Positions 23,001-32,100 of a stretch of 64,000 nucleotides of DNA are shown here, piece after piece. The position numbers and the translations under genes are program-made. The DNA lies in NCBI RefSeq assembly GCF_050948215.1, contig NW_027488826.1, forward strand, positions 1 to 64,000, in the 5' to 3' direction. The notes beneath the pieces were generated by a model. It saw nothing but the letters and a program-made list of their open reading frames with translations, had not been told where the DNA came from and made no database searches. Position 1 is the stretch's first letter, and each line of letters begins with the position of its first letter. The DNA comes from Halictus rubicundus. Its lineage: Eukaryota; Arthropoda; Insecta; Hymenoptera; Halictidae.

Positions 23001-23256
23001 TACTTACTATCGTCATTTTTTCTAATCTTACTGCGGCGTAGTCGTCATTTGTTTCATCCCCGTCTTCTAGTCTCTTAATCCCATTGAAATTGGTCACCCA
23101 GATTGCTGTTGTTCCGGTCTTTGAGTAGATCCATCCTCCAGGGTTGAATAAGGGCTCTGAAATCAAAACCACATCTGCTCCTAGCTCGACCGCTGTCTGG
23201 TTGAGCAGGTAGTGTGCCAATCTGCAGTGGTTGAGATTAATTTGCAGTATCTTCAT
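20008..23256 (-). CDS. Element B ORF2: endonuclease-reverse transcriptase, intact
   Basis: This 1,082-residue protein starts with an APE-like endonuclease: QINLNH (N7), SEP (E34), GGDFNAK (D123, N125), D173 and ASDH (D200, H201). The reverse transcriptase follows: KAPGTDGMQPE, LLRKEGKDPS, YRPICILDAGAKLFEYI, QFGFTRGTSTIHA, ALDVKNAFNSLSW (D573), GVPQGSVLGPFLWN, FADD (661-664) and VKYLGVIFDS. A zinc motif C979-x2-H982-x8-H991-x4-C996 lies near the C-terminus; the second ligand is His, where R1-type proteins commonly have Cys. The protein would nick satellite DNA and prime cDNA synthesis from the 3' hydroxyl. The ATG follows the ORF1 stop by 8 bases, and the endonuclease begins at once, which supports this start. 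Short spacing suggests translation by reinitiation. Length and motifs are complete, so this copy could be active. Confidence 0.95.
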   Translation of the reverse strand: MKILQINLNHCRLAHYLLNQTAVELGADVVLISEPLFNPGGWIYSKTGTTAIWVTNFNGIKRLEDGDETNDDYAAVRLEKMTIVSTYFSPNIPTDVFAYKVNRLMQFLSQETGKGNNVIVGGDFNAKSPAWGSKEQNMRGNILLEEFIGNNIFPCIPEGGHTFERGRSTSNLDFVATSQDLQKKEYELTHKVLSIESASDHKYLLTALKTTEGNPRRTANTGSRWKVSRTGITRLGLAFNRILTEQSLNEKSKYNYEEETRFIECLYKTCDEALDKSDPTAARERGNAWWTPEIKKERSKTQRLRRAAQKARRKGKSDETEALTFLYKLAKKNLQRLICQSKEKNWKELCETIDKDIWGKPYKIIIRQVRNDNPPATLSSAFANKVMKGLFPQQNHSSGEQGPREAEEEQTRRNTEDNSLVRFSDVTEEEVIQAARLLKPGKAPGTDGMQPEVMKAMVEYRPDRFIALFNGILARGVIPHKWKQARTILLRKEGKDPSTPSAYRPICILDAGAKLFEYIIRARLHKELGARPFSKYQFGFTRGTSTIHAMEELRKAAIEASNKNRYAAMIALDVKNAFNSLSWAAIHKEIKNRNIPEYLARIIKEYFNDRAVNYEAPEGKISLNMEMGVPQGSVLGPFLWNMVYDGLLSKDNPPMCKKIAFADDIAIVAQATTVRRLKIRAEQMVEETRIWMESAGLSLAENKTEIMMLNCKRVEEGLTFKIGEAEITPTQEVKYLGVIFDSGKRFRKHIGRSTNKAIRTMSALSRIMTNSMRTRQSGRRLYYMTMESIVMYGAPIWAEAADKPTNRKLLKNTQKIGLTRVISAYRSVPLETLTVLSGIPPWGLKIDERREIFDKEYEMDEILLNQERLTGEEFIGTRQMPEDNLEEVEESTNPPSDTLRSRLKKIFRRQAKERTLAQWQRQWDTAAVGRWTYKLIPNIEKWITRKHGELNFYITQALSGHGVFNSFRFRIGKASSDECWFHQGVPDTPEHTLIRCQRWKEERKPLAEALKIRQEDLTAEAVMEGILAKENNWWIFSKFCKEVLRKKEEEERIRERNQLDNPIMRGTEEDLESADADRMRDL

Positions 23257-23264
23257 ATTGAATT

Positions 23265-24857
23265 TTATATCTGGGAACTCCCCCTAGCTAACTGCTCCAC
23301 ATATTTTTTATACTGTGGACAGTTTACTGCCCCTGCCACGTGTTCCGCTTTCGAGGCGTGTATCCCTTCTCTTGTACATAGTATGCAGCATCTTATGGCC
23401 TCACATCCATTAATTTGATGACCTACGCCTCCACACCTCCTGCATAGTTCTTGACCTTTTAAATCAAGAGCACAATTATATGACAGATGCCCGAAAGCGT
23501 GACATTTAAAACATCTGAGTATATTTTGCGTCCTTTTTATTCTGCAGTTAGTAAACCCGATTTTTAACTTGTTATCCTGACCTATTTTTTCCAACGCTTC
23601 TGATGGTAATGACACAATCGCCGTTTTGGTGCCTCCATACCCGTATCTAATTGTTTTTATTTGAATTTCCTCTATTTTTATTTCAATTATTCGGGATAAT
23701 TCTTCTTGCAGCTCGTATTTTTCTATAGTGGGATCTAGGTCTTTTATCTCATAAATGACCTTTGGTGCCATTCTTCTTACCGAGCATTCTTCCCCAAGGG
23801 TTTCCTTTGCGAATTTCTCTAGGATACCTGCGTTTGTGCCTCTTTCCATTTCAATAACGATATCTCCTCCTCGCGACTTTCTTACCGTATGAATCCCTTT
23901 CATATTGTCGCCCGGATTCGACTTCAATTGTTTGAAAAGATCAGTGAAGGTTTTTTTCTCAGATGTTTTGATAATAATTGCTTCTGATTTCGGTGGAGGA
24001 GGTGGCCTTTCTTTTTTTGCTCTCTCTCTCTCTAGTGTCTTTTCTTTTTGTTGTTCCTGTCTTCTTTTTTCTATTTCTTCTGCTTCTTCTTTCTTCTTTT
24101 TCTTCGAGGCTCTCTTTTCCTCTGCTTTTTTCCTATTTTCGACCAGTTTCCATTCTTTCTCTTGCCTTGTTTCTGATTCTGTTGCCTCTGTAACTTCGTC
24201 GGTTTCGCTCTCGTACGTCAAAAGTTTCCTGGATCCTTCTGCTAATGTTGTTTTTGTGCCGACCTCTACCGTTCGTTTTCCCTCGTTTTTCCTACTCAAA
24301 TTGCACTGTATTGCTATATCCCTGTGGAGTAGGCTATTTTTCAAATTCCTATTTTCGATAATTAGTTCGATGTTTTTAAGCCTGGTAATTGCCGTTTCTA
24401 GTTGCCTGTCAGCTTGAGCTGCATGCGTTTTTGTGTAGTTTCCTACTTCGGTCTGGGGATCCATACAATAACTTTTAAGCTCTTTAGTTGACGTTCTGGT
24501 TTTTTTTAGAAGGGCCGACAGTTCGCCTATAAGTCTTACAATGTCCTCTTCTTCTTCTTTCCCTTTTTCTTTTTCCTTTTCTCTTTCTTTTTGTTTTTCC
24601 TCCTCTTTAGACTGGTTCATTTTGTTAGCTGACACGTTGTTTCTGTCTTCTGTCCTCTTCTTTTTCAGGGCTGTACTTCCGATTAGGACCACATCCGATA
24701 GTTGGGATTCTGAATCCGTCTCGTACTTGTCCCTGTCCCTCTTTTTCTTTTCTTTTTCGCTGCTTCTCTTAGTCTTATCGCTTTTTTTAAAAATATTAAT
24801 TCTATCAGGTGGGCGAGGAGGTAGTATTGGCGTCAACCACTTTTCCTCTTCCTCCAT
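23265..24857 (-). CDS. Element B ORF1: gag-like RNA-binding protein, intact
   Basis: This 530-residue protein lies just upstream of ORF2. The N-terminal half is highly charged, with Glu/Lys-rich stretches (about residues 80-110 and 240-290) likely to form coiled coils. The gag core follows (KTFTDLFKQLKSNPG, RKSRGGDIVIEME). Three zinc knuckles end it: C449-C452-H457-C462, C472-C475-H480-C485, and a longer third one around C491-C494-H506-C513. All ligands of the first two are present, unlike element A. In this family the protein packages element RNA and directs it to the target chromosome site. The ATG at 24857 is preceded by about 0.74 kb of leader. The Lys/Glu-rich composition reflects AAA/GAA codons in an AT-rich element. 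Confidence 0.93.
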   Translation of the reverse strand: MEEEEKWLTPILPPRPPDRINIFKKSDKTKRSSEKEKKKRDRDKYETDSESQLSDVVLIGSTALKKKRTEDRNNVSANKMNQSKEEEKQKEREKEKEKGKEEEEDIVRLIGELSALLKKTRTSTKELKSYCMDPQTEVGNYTKTHAAQADRQLETAITRLKNIELIIENRNLKNSLLHRDIAIQCNLSRKNEGKRTVEVGTKTTLAEGSRKLLTYESETDEVTEATESETRQEKEWKLVENRKKAEEKRASKKKKKEEAEEIEKRRQEQQKEKTLERERAKKERPPPPPKSEAIIIKTSEKKTFTDLFKQLKSNPGDNMKGIHTVRKSRGGDIVIEMERGTNAGILEKFAKETLGEECSVRRMAPKVIYEIKDLDPTIEKYELQEELSRIIEIKIEEIQIKTIRYGYGGTKTAIVSLPSEALEKIGQDNKLKIGFTNCRIKRTQNILRCFKCHAFGHLSYNCALDLKGQELCRRCGGVGHQINGCEAIRCCILCTREGIHASKAEHVAGAVNCPQYKKYVEQLARGSSQI

Positions 24858-25597
24858 CCTCCTCCTTTCCCCTTCTGTGTCCGTTGACTCAATTTCTGTG
24901 TCTATGTTGTAGTCTTATTTGTATTTGTCGGTTAGATTACAGGTAGGAATCCCCGTCTCTGTTTTCGTGTATGTATGTGTGTTGTCTGTGTGTGTGCGCG
25001 CCTGCGTTCGTCCGCGGTGGCGGTTATTTTGTCCTCGAGGTGTTTTTTTTTTTTTGTCTTGCTGAAGGTTCTCTCTTCCTTTCTGTCTCTGTTGTTTGCT
25101 CGGGGTCGTTATTCTCTTCTCGGGGTCGGTCGGTTACGTTAATTCGCGCGGTCTCGTTCCCCTTTACCTACCCCCCCTTGCCTGGTATCGATACTATTAG
25201 CGCTTTACAGATTTCTACTCTTTTTATGTAATTCGCACTCTTTCAGGAATCCTACTTCTAAGTACGCTGTTCCTATTCGCAATTTTAAAGGTAAGTATAA
25301 CTTTAACTTTCTATGATTCTTTATCTAATACTAGTCTGAAGATTAATTCACTTTCGCTTAAAATTTCAATAATATTCTACTTCTGCAACTATTTTATTGA
25401 TTGATCTTGAATTGCTGTGTTATTTTCAGGTTTCTTGTCGTTTCCGGTATATGCAGGTAAGTATAAGAATAATATAAGTATGATTTTATTTCAAAAAACA
25501 AATTCTCTTTTTAATTATTATTTACTATTGCAGGTTTGTATTTTACTATTGGAAATTTACTAGGTATTACAGGTATGTAAGGTGCTGTAAAGAAGAC
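24858..25597 (-). other. 5' UTR of element B
   Basis: The leader between the B' poly(A) and the ORF1 ATG has no coding support. Its plus strand contains a TG-rich stretch (about 24968-25000), a poly(T) run near 25043-25056, and GTAAGT/CAG pairs that look like introns in antisense. The 5' end is placed at 25597 because the poly(A) of B' begins there. Confidence 0.7.
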
Positions 25598-27304
25598 TTT
25601 TTTTTTTTAATGGAAATTTGCCTATATTTTAGGTACTGGTGCTTACAGTAATTCTCCGCAGTTATGTTCTATTATACATATATTAATTACGTTGTATTCT
25701 AAGCTTATAACACATATTAAACACATATCACATATATAACACATATAAAACTACTCTAAGTCTAGATCTATTTCGCAAGTATTATATCGCACGCTTATCT
25801 AAAATTAACCTAAATACACCTAATCTACTATTAATCCCTATTATTCAACTCAAACTATTTAACCTAACGGGTGGACCTCGAAGGGCCTAGCGAACTCTTA
25901 GGGTCTCTCGAAATTCAAGGAAATTGAAAATTTGACCTTGAACACAAGAGTAAACTAGGTGTTTTAGCCTAGTTGACCCCTATTTTTTATAGCCGGGATG
26001 GATAGAGGTGAGGATACCTAGCACCTTTCCTGTGTAACTCTTTTTCGTAGCATGCACCTATCTACCTGTAGATGCTGCTATCTCGGTTGTTGCCGGGGGG
26101 CGCGAGTTTGTGACAACCTCCGAAGCCCGACTTCGGAGACCAATGTAGCTTACGGGCTACCCCCCCTGCCCCCCCACGTGCTCAGAATTTTTTTTTTCTC
26201 TAAAACTTTTTCGACACCCGATATATTTTGAAAACTAAACTTTATCCGATTTAGTCGAGCGACGGCTCGTTGGAAAGGTCTTGATCCGTGTAGAATTTTC
26301 ACCGTGTTACTTTTTCGAATTTCTTGAAAATTAGGGTAATTTTCTCTGTATCTCCGAAATGGGTGGGCAAATCGAAAGAAGTTTTTTAGGGGGGAGAATA
26401 CTTCTCCGTTTCCACCCTAAAATACTCGCCGTCCTCGATAATAGTTGAGTTCAAAATTTCGCTTCGATCGGTTAACTTTGGCCTACTGCCATAACCACGA
26501 AATCGCCTAACAAAATCGATGGTCCGGTAAAGACGTGTTACGGCTCATTCGGAAGCCACGGCCTAGCCCTACAATTTCGCCAAGGTACTTTTTCGTAATC
26601 TCTTCTAGTAAGCCTAATTTTCACTGTTTTAATTCTCTATTTCTATTTTTAGGTTACGCAAGCTTGTGCAGGGTTTAACATGAGAAAATGAAGGAATACT
26701 ATGACACTCAGTAGAGATTTTCACCTTGTCCTACCTTATTCTAGTTACTGTCCCTTAGAGGTGCGAAAAAAGTGGCGGACTCGACCGACCCCTTGTGTTA
26801 ATCGAATCCTTTTCTTTTCCCGGTCTCTTCCCAAGCTTCTTCCAATTATTCGTACTGTTTTTTCCGTTCTTTCCACAGTTCTCACTAATATTCAGTTCAG
26901 TTCAATTATTCACTCACTTGTCTAATTGTTCGTAGCTAATTCTTTTTTTTTTTTTAAATCTAACCCAAACCCAAACTAATTTAATTCTGCTTGGATTCCG
27001 GTTAAGTTAAATTCACAGTCTTTCAAACACTTTTTCAGATTTTTTACGCGGAGGCTAACGGTCTTGTCCCTGAACGCGACGGTTCACGCCCGGCACTCCG
27101 CGGTATATTCCCGATCTTTCTCTCAGGTAAGTATATTTATAATTTAATATAACTTCTAATTTTTTGTTTTTTTTTGTTTTTTAATTCAGGTTTCCCTGTT
27201 AGCACGCTCGAAACAACTACTGAAAATCCGTAGAAAAAAATTCCGTGATGCTACTTGAAACTTTACTAATCGATGTGACTCGGCTGGAAGTTCAAATCGT
27301 TCTC
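25598..27304 (-). mobile_element. Element B': 5'-truncated copy of the element B family, head-to-tail with B
   Basis: It consists of a poly(A) tail (T run 25598-25608 on the plus strand) and the last 1,695 bp of the B family (25609-27303). It stops within the 3' UTR at ...CAAATCGTTCT, where B continues with GATTTTG. One extra C (27304), fitting neither element nor satellite, precedes ATCCTCATTCC. There is no satellite and no target duplication between B' and B, so the two copies behave as one insertion flanked by one duplication. It has no coding capacity. Confidence 0.9.
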
Positions 27305-27321
27305 ATCCTCATTCCTATCCT
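27305..27321. repeat. Right copy of the target-site duplication of the B/B' insertion
   Basis: ATCCTCATTCCTATCCT matches 15647-15663 and leads into ATGCTCTATCC, the same variant block that follows element A. Confidence 0.6.
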
Positions 27322-28825
27322 ATGCTCTATCCTATCCTATCCTCTATCCTATTCTATACTCTACCCTATCCTATCCGCTATCCTATCCTATCCTCCATCC
27401 TATCCTATCCTCTATCCTATCCAATCCTATATCCTATCCTGTCCGCTATCCTGTCCTACCCCCAATCCTATAATATCACCTATTCTATCCAATCCTCTAT
27501 CCTATCCTCTATCCTATCCTATCCTCTGTCCTATCCACTATCGTATAGTATCCTCTATCCTATCCAATCCTATATCCTATCCTCTATACACTCCAATCCT
27601 CTATCCTACCCTATCCTCTATCCTATCCTATCCTCTATCCTATCCTATCCTCTATAATATCCTATCCTCTATCCTATCCTGTCCTCTATCCTATCCTATC
27701 CTCTATCCTACCCTATCCTCTATCGTATCCTGTCCTCTATCCTATCCTATCCTCTATCCTATCCCATCCTCTATCCTATCCTATCCTCATTAGTATCCTA
27801 TCCTCATTCCTATCCTATGCTCTATCCTATCCTATCCTCTATCCTATTCTATACTCTACCCTATCCTATCCGCTATCCTATCCTATCCTCCATCCTATCC
27901 TATCCTCTATCCTATCCAATCCTATATCCTATCCTGTCCGCTATCCTGTCCTACCCTCAATCCTATAATATCACCTATTCTATCCAATCCTCTATCCTAT
28001 CCTCTATCCTATCCTATCCTCATTCCTATCCTATCCTCCATCCTATCCTATCCTCTATCCTATCCAATCCTATATCCTATCCTGTCCGCTATCCTGTCCT
28101 ACCCTCAATCCTATAATATCACCTATTCTATCCAATCCTCTATCCTATCCTCTATCCTATCCTATCCTCTGTCCTATCCACTATCGTATAGTATCCTCTA
28201 TCCTATCCAATCCTATATCCTATCCTCTATACACTTCAATCGTCTATCCTACCCTATCCTCTATCCTATCCTATCCTCTATCCTATCCTATCCTCTATAA
28301 TATCCTATCCTCTATCCTATCCTGTCCTCTATCCCATCCTATCCTCTATCCTATCCTATCCTCTATCCTATCCTATCCTCTATCCTATCCTATCTTCTAT
28401 CCTATCCAATCCCCTATCCTATCCTCTATCCTATATTATCCACTATCCTATCGTATTCACTATCCTATCGTATCAACTATCCTATCCATTCCCCTATCCT
28501 ATCCTCCATTCTATCCTCTATCCTATCCTCTATCCTATCCTATCCTCTATCCAATCCTATCCTCTATCCTATGCTATCCTCTATCCTATCCTATCCTCTA
28601 TCCTATCCTATCCTCTATTCTATCCTATCCTATCCTCTATCCTGTCCTATCATCTATCGTCTCCAGTCCTCTATCCTATCCAATCCCCTATCCTATCCTC
28701 TATCTTATCCTATCCTCTATCCTATCCTATCCTCATTCCTATCCTATCCTCTATCCTATCCTATACTCTGTCCTATCCAATCCTATATCCTATCCCATCC
28801 GCTATCCTATCCCATCCTCTATCCT
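27305..28825. repeat. Segment paralogous to 48608-50145
   Basis: The right flank of the insertion shares rare variants with 48608-50145, such as CCTACCCCCAATCC (near 27456 and 48759) and CATTAGTATCC. The offset is 21,303 bp over most of it and 21,320 bp at the right end, a change of one 17-bp unit. The copies part at about 28826 (TATACTATCC against TATCCTATCC). Confidence 0.8.
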
Positions 28826-29112
28826 ATACTATCCTCTATCCTATCCTATCCTCTATCCTATCCAATCCTCTATCCTATCCTCTATCCTATCCTCTATCCT
28901 ATCCTCTATCCTATCCTCTATCCTATCCTCTATCCTATCCTATCCTCAATCCTATCCTATCCTCTATCCTATCCTATCCTCTATCCTATCCTCTATCCTA
29001 TCCTCTATCCTATCCTATCCTCTATCCTATCCTATCCTCTATCCTATCCTATCCTCTATCCTATCCTATCCTCTATTCTATCCTATCCTCTATCCTATCC
29101 TATCCTCTATCG

Positions 29113-32100
29113 TATCCTATCCTCTATCCTATTCTATATTCTATCCGATCCTATCCAATCCTCTATCTTATCCTATCCTCTATCCTATCCTATCCTCATT
29201 CCTATACTATCCTCTATCCTATCCTATCCTCTATCCTGTTCTATACTCTACCCTATTCCTATCCGCTATCCTATCCTATCCTATCCTCCATCCTATCCTA
29301 TCCTCTATCCTATCCAATCCTATATCCTATCCTATCCGCTATCCTGTCCTACCCTCTATCCTATAATATCACCTATTCTATCCAATCTTCTATAGTATCC
29401 TCTATCCTATCCTACCCTCTGTCCTATCCACTATCGTATCCTATCCTCTATCTTATCCAATCCTATATCCTATCCTCTATACACTCCAATCCTCTATCCT
29501 ATCCTATCCTCTATCCTATCCTATCCTCTATCCTACCCTATCCTCTATCCTATCCTATCCTCTATACACTCCAATCCTCTATCCTACCCTATCCTCTATC
29601 CTATCCTATCCTCTATCCCATCCTATCCTCTATAATATCCTATCCTCTATCCTATCCTGTCCTCTATCCTATTCGATCCTATATCCTATCCTCTATACAC
29701 TCCAATCCTCTATCCTATCCTATCCTCTATCCTATCCTATCCTCTATCCTATCCTATCCTCTATAATATCCTATCCTCTATCCTATCCTATCCTCTATCC
29801 TATCCTATCCTCTATCCTATCCTATCCTCTATCCTATCCTATCTTCTATCCTATCCAACCCCCTATCCTATCCTCTATCCTATATTATCCACTATCCTAT
29901 CGTATTCACTATCCTATCGTATCAACTATCCTATCCATTCCCCTATCCTATCCTCTATCCTATCCTCTATCCTATCCTCTATCCTATCCTCTATCCTATC
30001 CTATCCTCAATCCTATCCTATCCTCTATCCTATCCTATCCTCTATCCTATCCTCTATCCTATCCTCTATCCTATCCTATCCTCTATCCTATCCTATCCTC
30101 TATCCTATCCTATCCTCTATCCTATCCTATCCTCTATTCTATCCTATCCTCTATCCTATCCTATCCTCTATCGTATCCTATCCTCTATCCTATTCTATAT
30201 TCTATCCGATCCTATCCAATCCTCTATCTTATCCTATCCTCTATCCTATCCTATCCTCATTCCTATACTATCCTCTATCCTATCCTATCCTCTATCCTGT
30301 TCTATACTCTACCCTATTCCTATCCGCTATCCTATCCTATCCTATCCTCCATCCTATCCTATCCTCTATCCTATCCAATCCTATATCCTATCCTATCCGC
30401 TATCCTGTCCTACCCTCTATCCTATAATATCACCTATTCTATCCAATCTTCTATCCTATCCTCTATCCTATCCTACCCTCTGTCCTATCCACTATCGTAT
30501 CCTATCCTCTATCTTATCCAATCCTATATCCTATCCTCTATACACTCCAATCCTCTATCCTATCCTATCCTCTATCCTATCCTATCCTCTATCCTACCCT
30601 ATCCTCTATCCTATCCTATCCTCTATACACTCCAATCCTCTATCCTACCCTATCCTCTATCCTATCCTATCCTCTATCCCATCCTATCCTCTATAATATC
30701 CTATCCTCTATCCTATCCTGTCCTCTATCCTATTCGATCCTATATCCTATCCTCTATACACTCCAATCCTCTATCCTATCCTATCCTCTATCCTATCCTA
30801 TCCTCTATCCTATCCTATCCTCTATAATATCCTATCCTCTATCCTATCCTATCCTCTATCCTATCCTATCCTCTATCCTATCCTATCCTCTATCCTATCC
30901 TATCTTCTATCCTATCCAATCCCCTATCCTATCCTCTATCCTATATTATCCACTATCCTATCGTATTCACTATCCTATCGTATCAACTATCCTATCCATT
31001 CCCCTATCCTATCCTCTATTCTATCCTCTATCCTATCCTATCCTCTATCCTATCCTATCCTCTATCCTATCCAATCCTCTATCCTATCCTCTATCCTATC
31101 CTATCCTCTATCCTATCCTATCCTATATCCTATCCCATCCGCTATCCTATCCTATCTTCTATCCTATCCTATCCTCTATCCTATCCTATCCTCTATCCTA
31201 TCCTATCCTCTATTCTATCCTCTATCCTATCCTCTATCCTATCCTATCCCCTATCCTATCCTATCCTCTATCCTATCCTATCCGCTATCCTATCCTATCC
31301 TCTATCCTATCCTATCCTCTATCCTATCCTATCCTCTATCCTATTCTATACTCTACCCTATCCTATCCGCTATCCTATCCTATCCTCCATCCTATCCTAT
31401 CCTCTATCCTATCCAATCCTATATCCTATCCTGTCCGCTATCCTGTCCTACCCTCAATCCTATAATATCACCTATTCTATTCAATCCTCTATCCTATCCT
31501 CTATCCTATCCTATCCTCTATCCTATCCTCTATCGTATCCTATCCTCTATCCTATCCTATCCTCTATCCTATCGCATCCTCTATCCTATCCTATCCTCAT
31601 TCCTATCCTATCCTCATTCCTATCCTATGCTCTATCCTATCCTATCCTCTATCCTATTCTATACTCTACCCTATCCTATCCGCTATCCTATCCTATCCTC
31701 CATCCTATCCTATCCTCTATCCTATCCAATCCTATATCCTATCCTGTCCGCTATCCTGTCCTACCCTCAAGCCTATAATATCACCTATTCTATCCAATCC
31801 TCTATCCTATCCTCTATCCTATCCTATCCTCTGTCCTATCCACTATCGTATAGTATCCTCTATCCTATCCAATCCCCTATCCTATCCTCTATACACTCCA
31901 ATCCTCTATCCTACCCTATCCTCTATCCTATCCTATCCAATCCTATATCCTATCCTCTATACACTCCAATCCTCTATCCTACCCTATCCTCTATCCTATC
32001 CTATCCTCTATCCTATCCTATCCTCTATCCTATCCTATCCTCTATCCTATCCTATCTTCTATAATATCCTATCCTATCCTCTATCCTGTCCTATCATCTA

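Larger units (their letters stand above)
15663..25597 (-). mobile_element. Element B: R1/TRAS-type non-LTR retrotransposon with intact ORFs and a very long 3' UTR
   Basis: On the minus strand the element has a 0.74-kb 5' UTR, ORF1 (gag-like, three zinc knuckles), ORF2 (endonuclease, reverse transcriptase, zinc motif), a 4.3-kb non-coding 3' region and a poly(A) tail of about 12-13. Its 3' end joins satellite at the same point as element A. Its 5' end joins directly to the poly(A) of a second, truncated copy (B'). Both ORFs are open and every catalytic motif is present, and the shared 1,695 bp with B' differs at only one base that I noticed, so the insertion looks young. It is AT-rich and differs from element A throughout. 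The exact 5' end is inferred from the B' poly(A) junction. Confidence 0.9.

Noticed and set aside
15676..27303. LTR retrotransposon flanked by 1.7-kb direct repeats
   Set aside because: Each repeat ends in a poly(A) tract, the enzyme has an AP-type endonuclease and R1-like reverse transcriptase, and there is no protease, RNase H-integrase block or TG...CA end. Two head-to-tail non-LTR copies explain it better.
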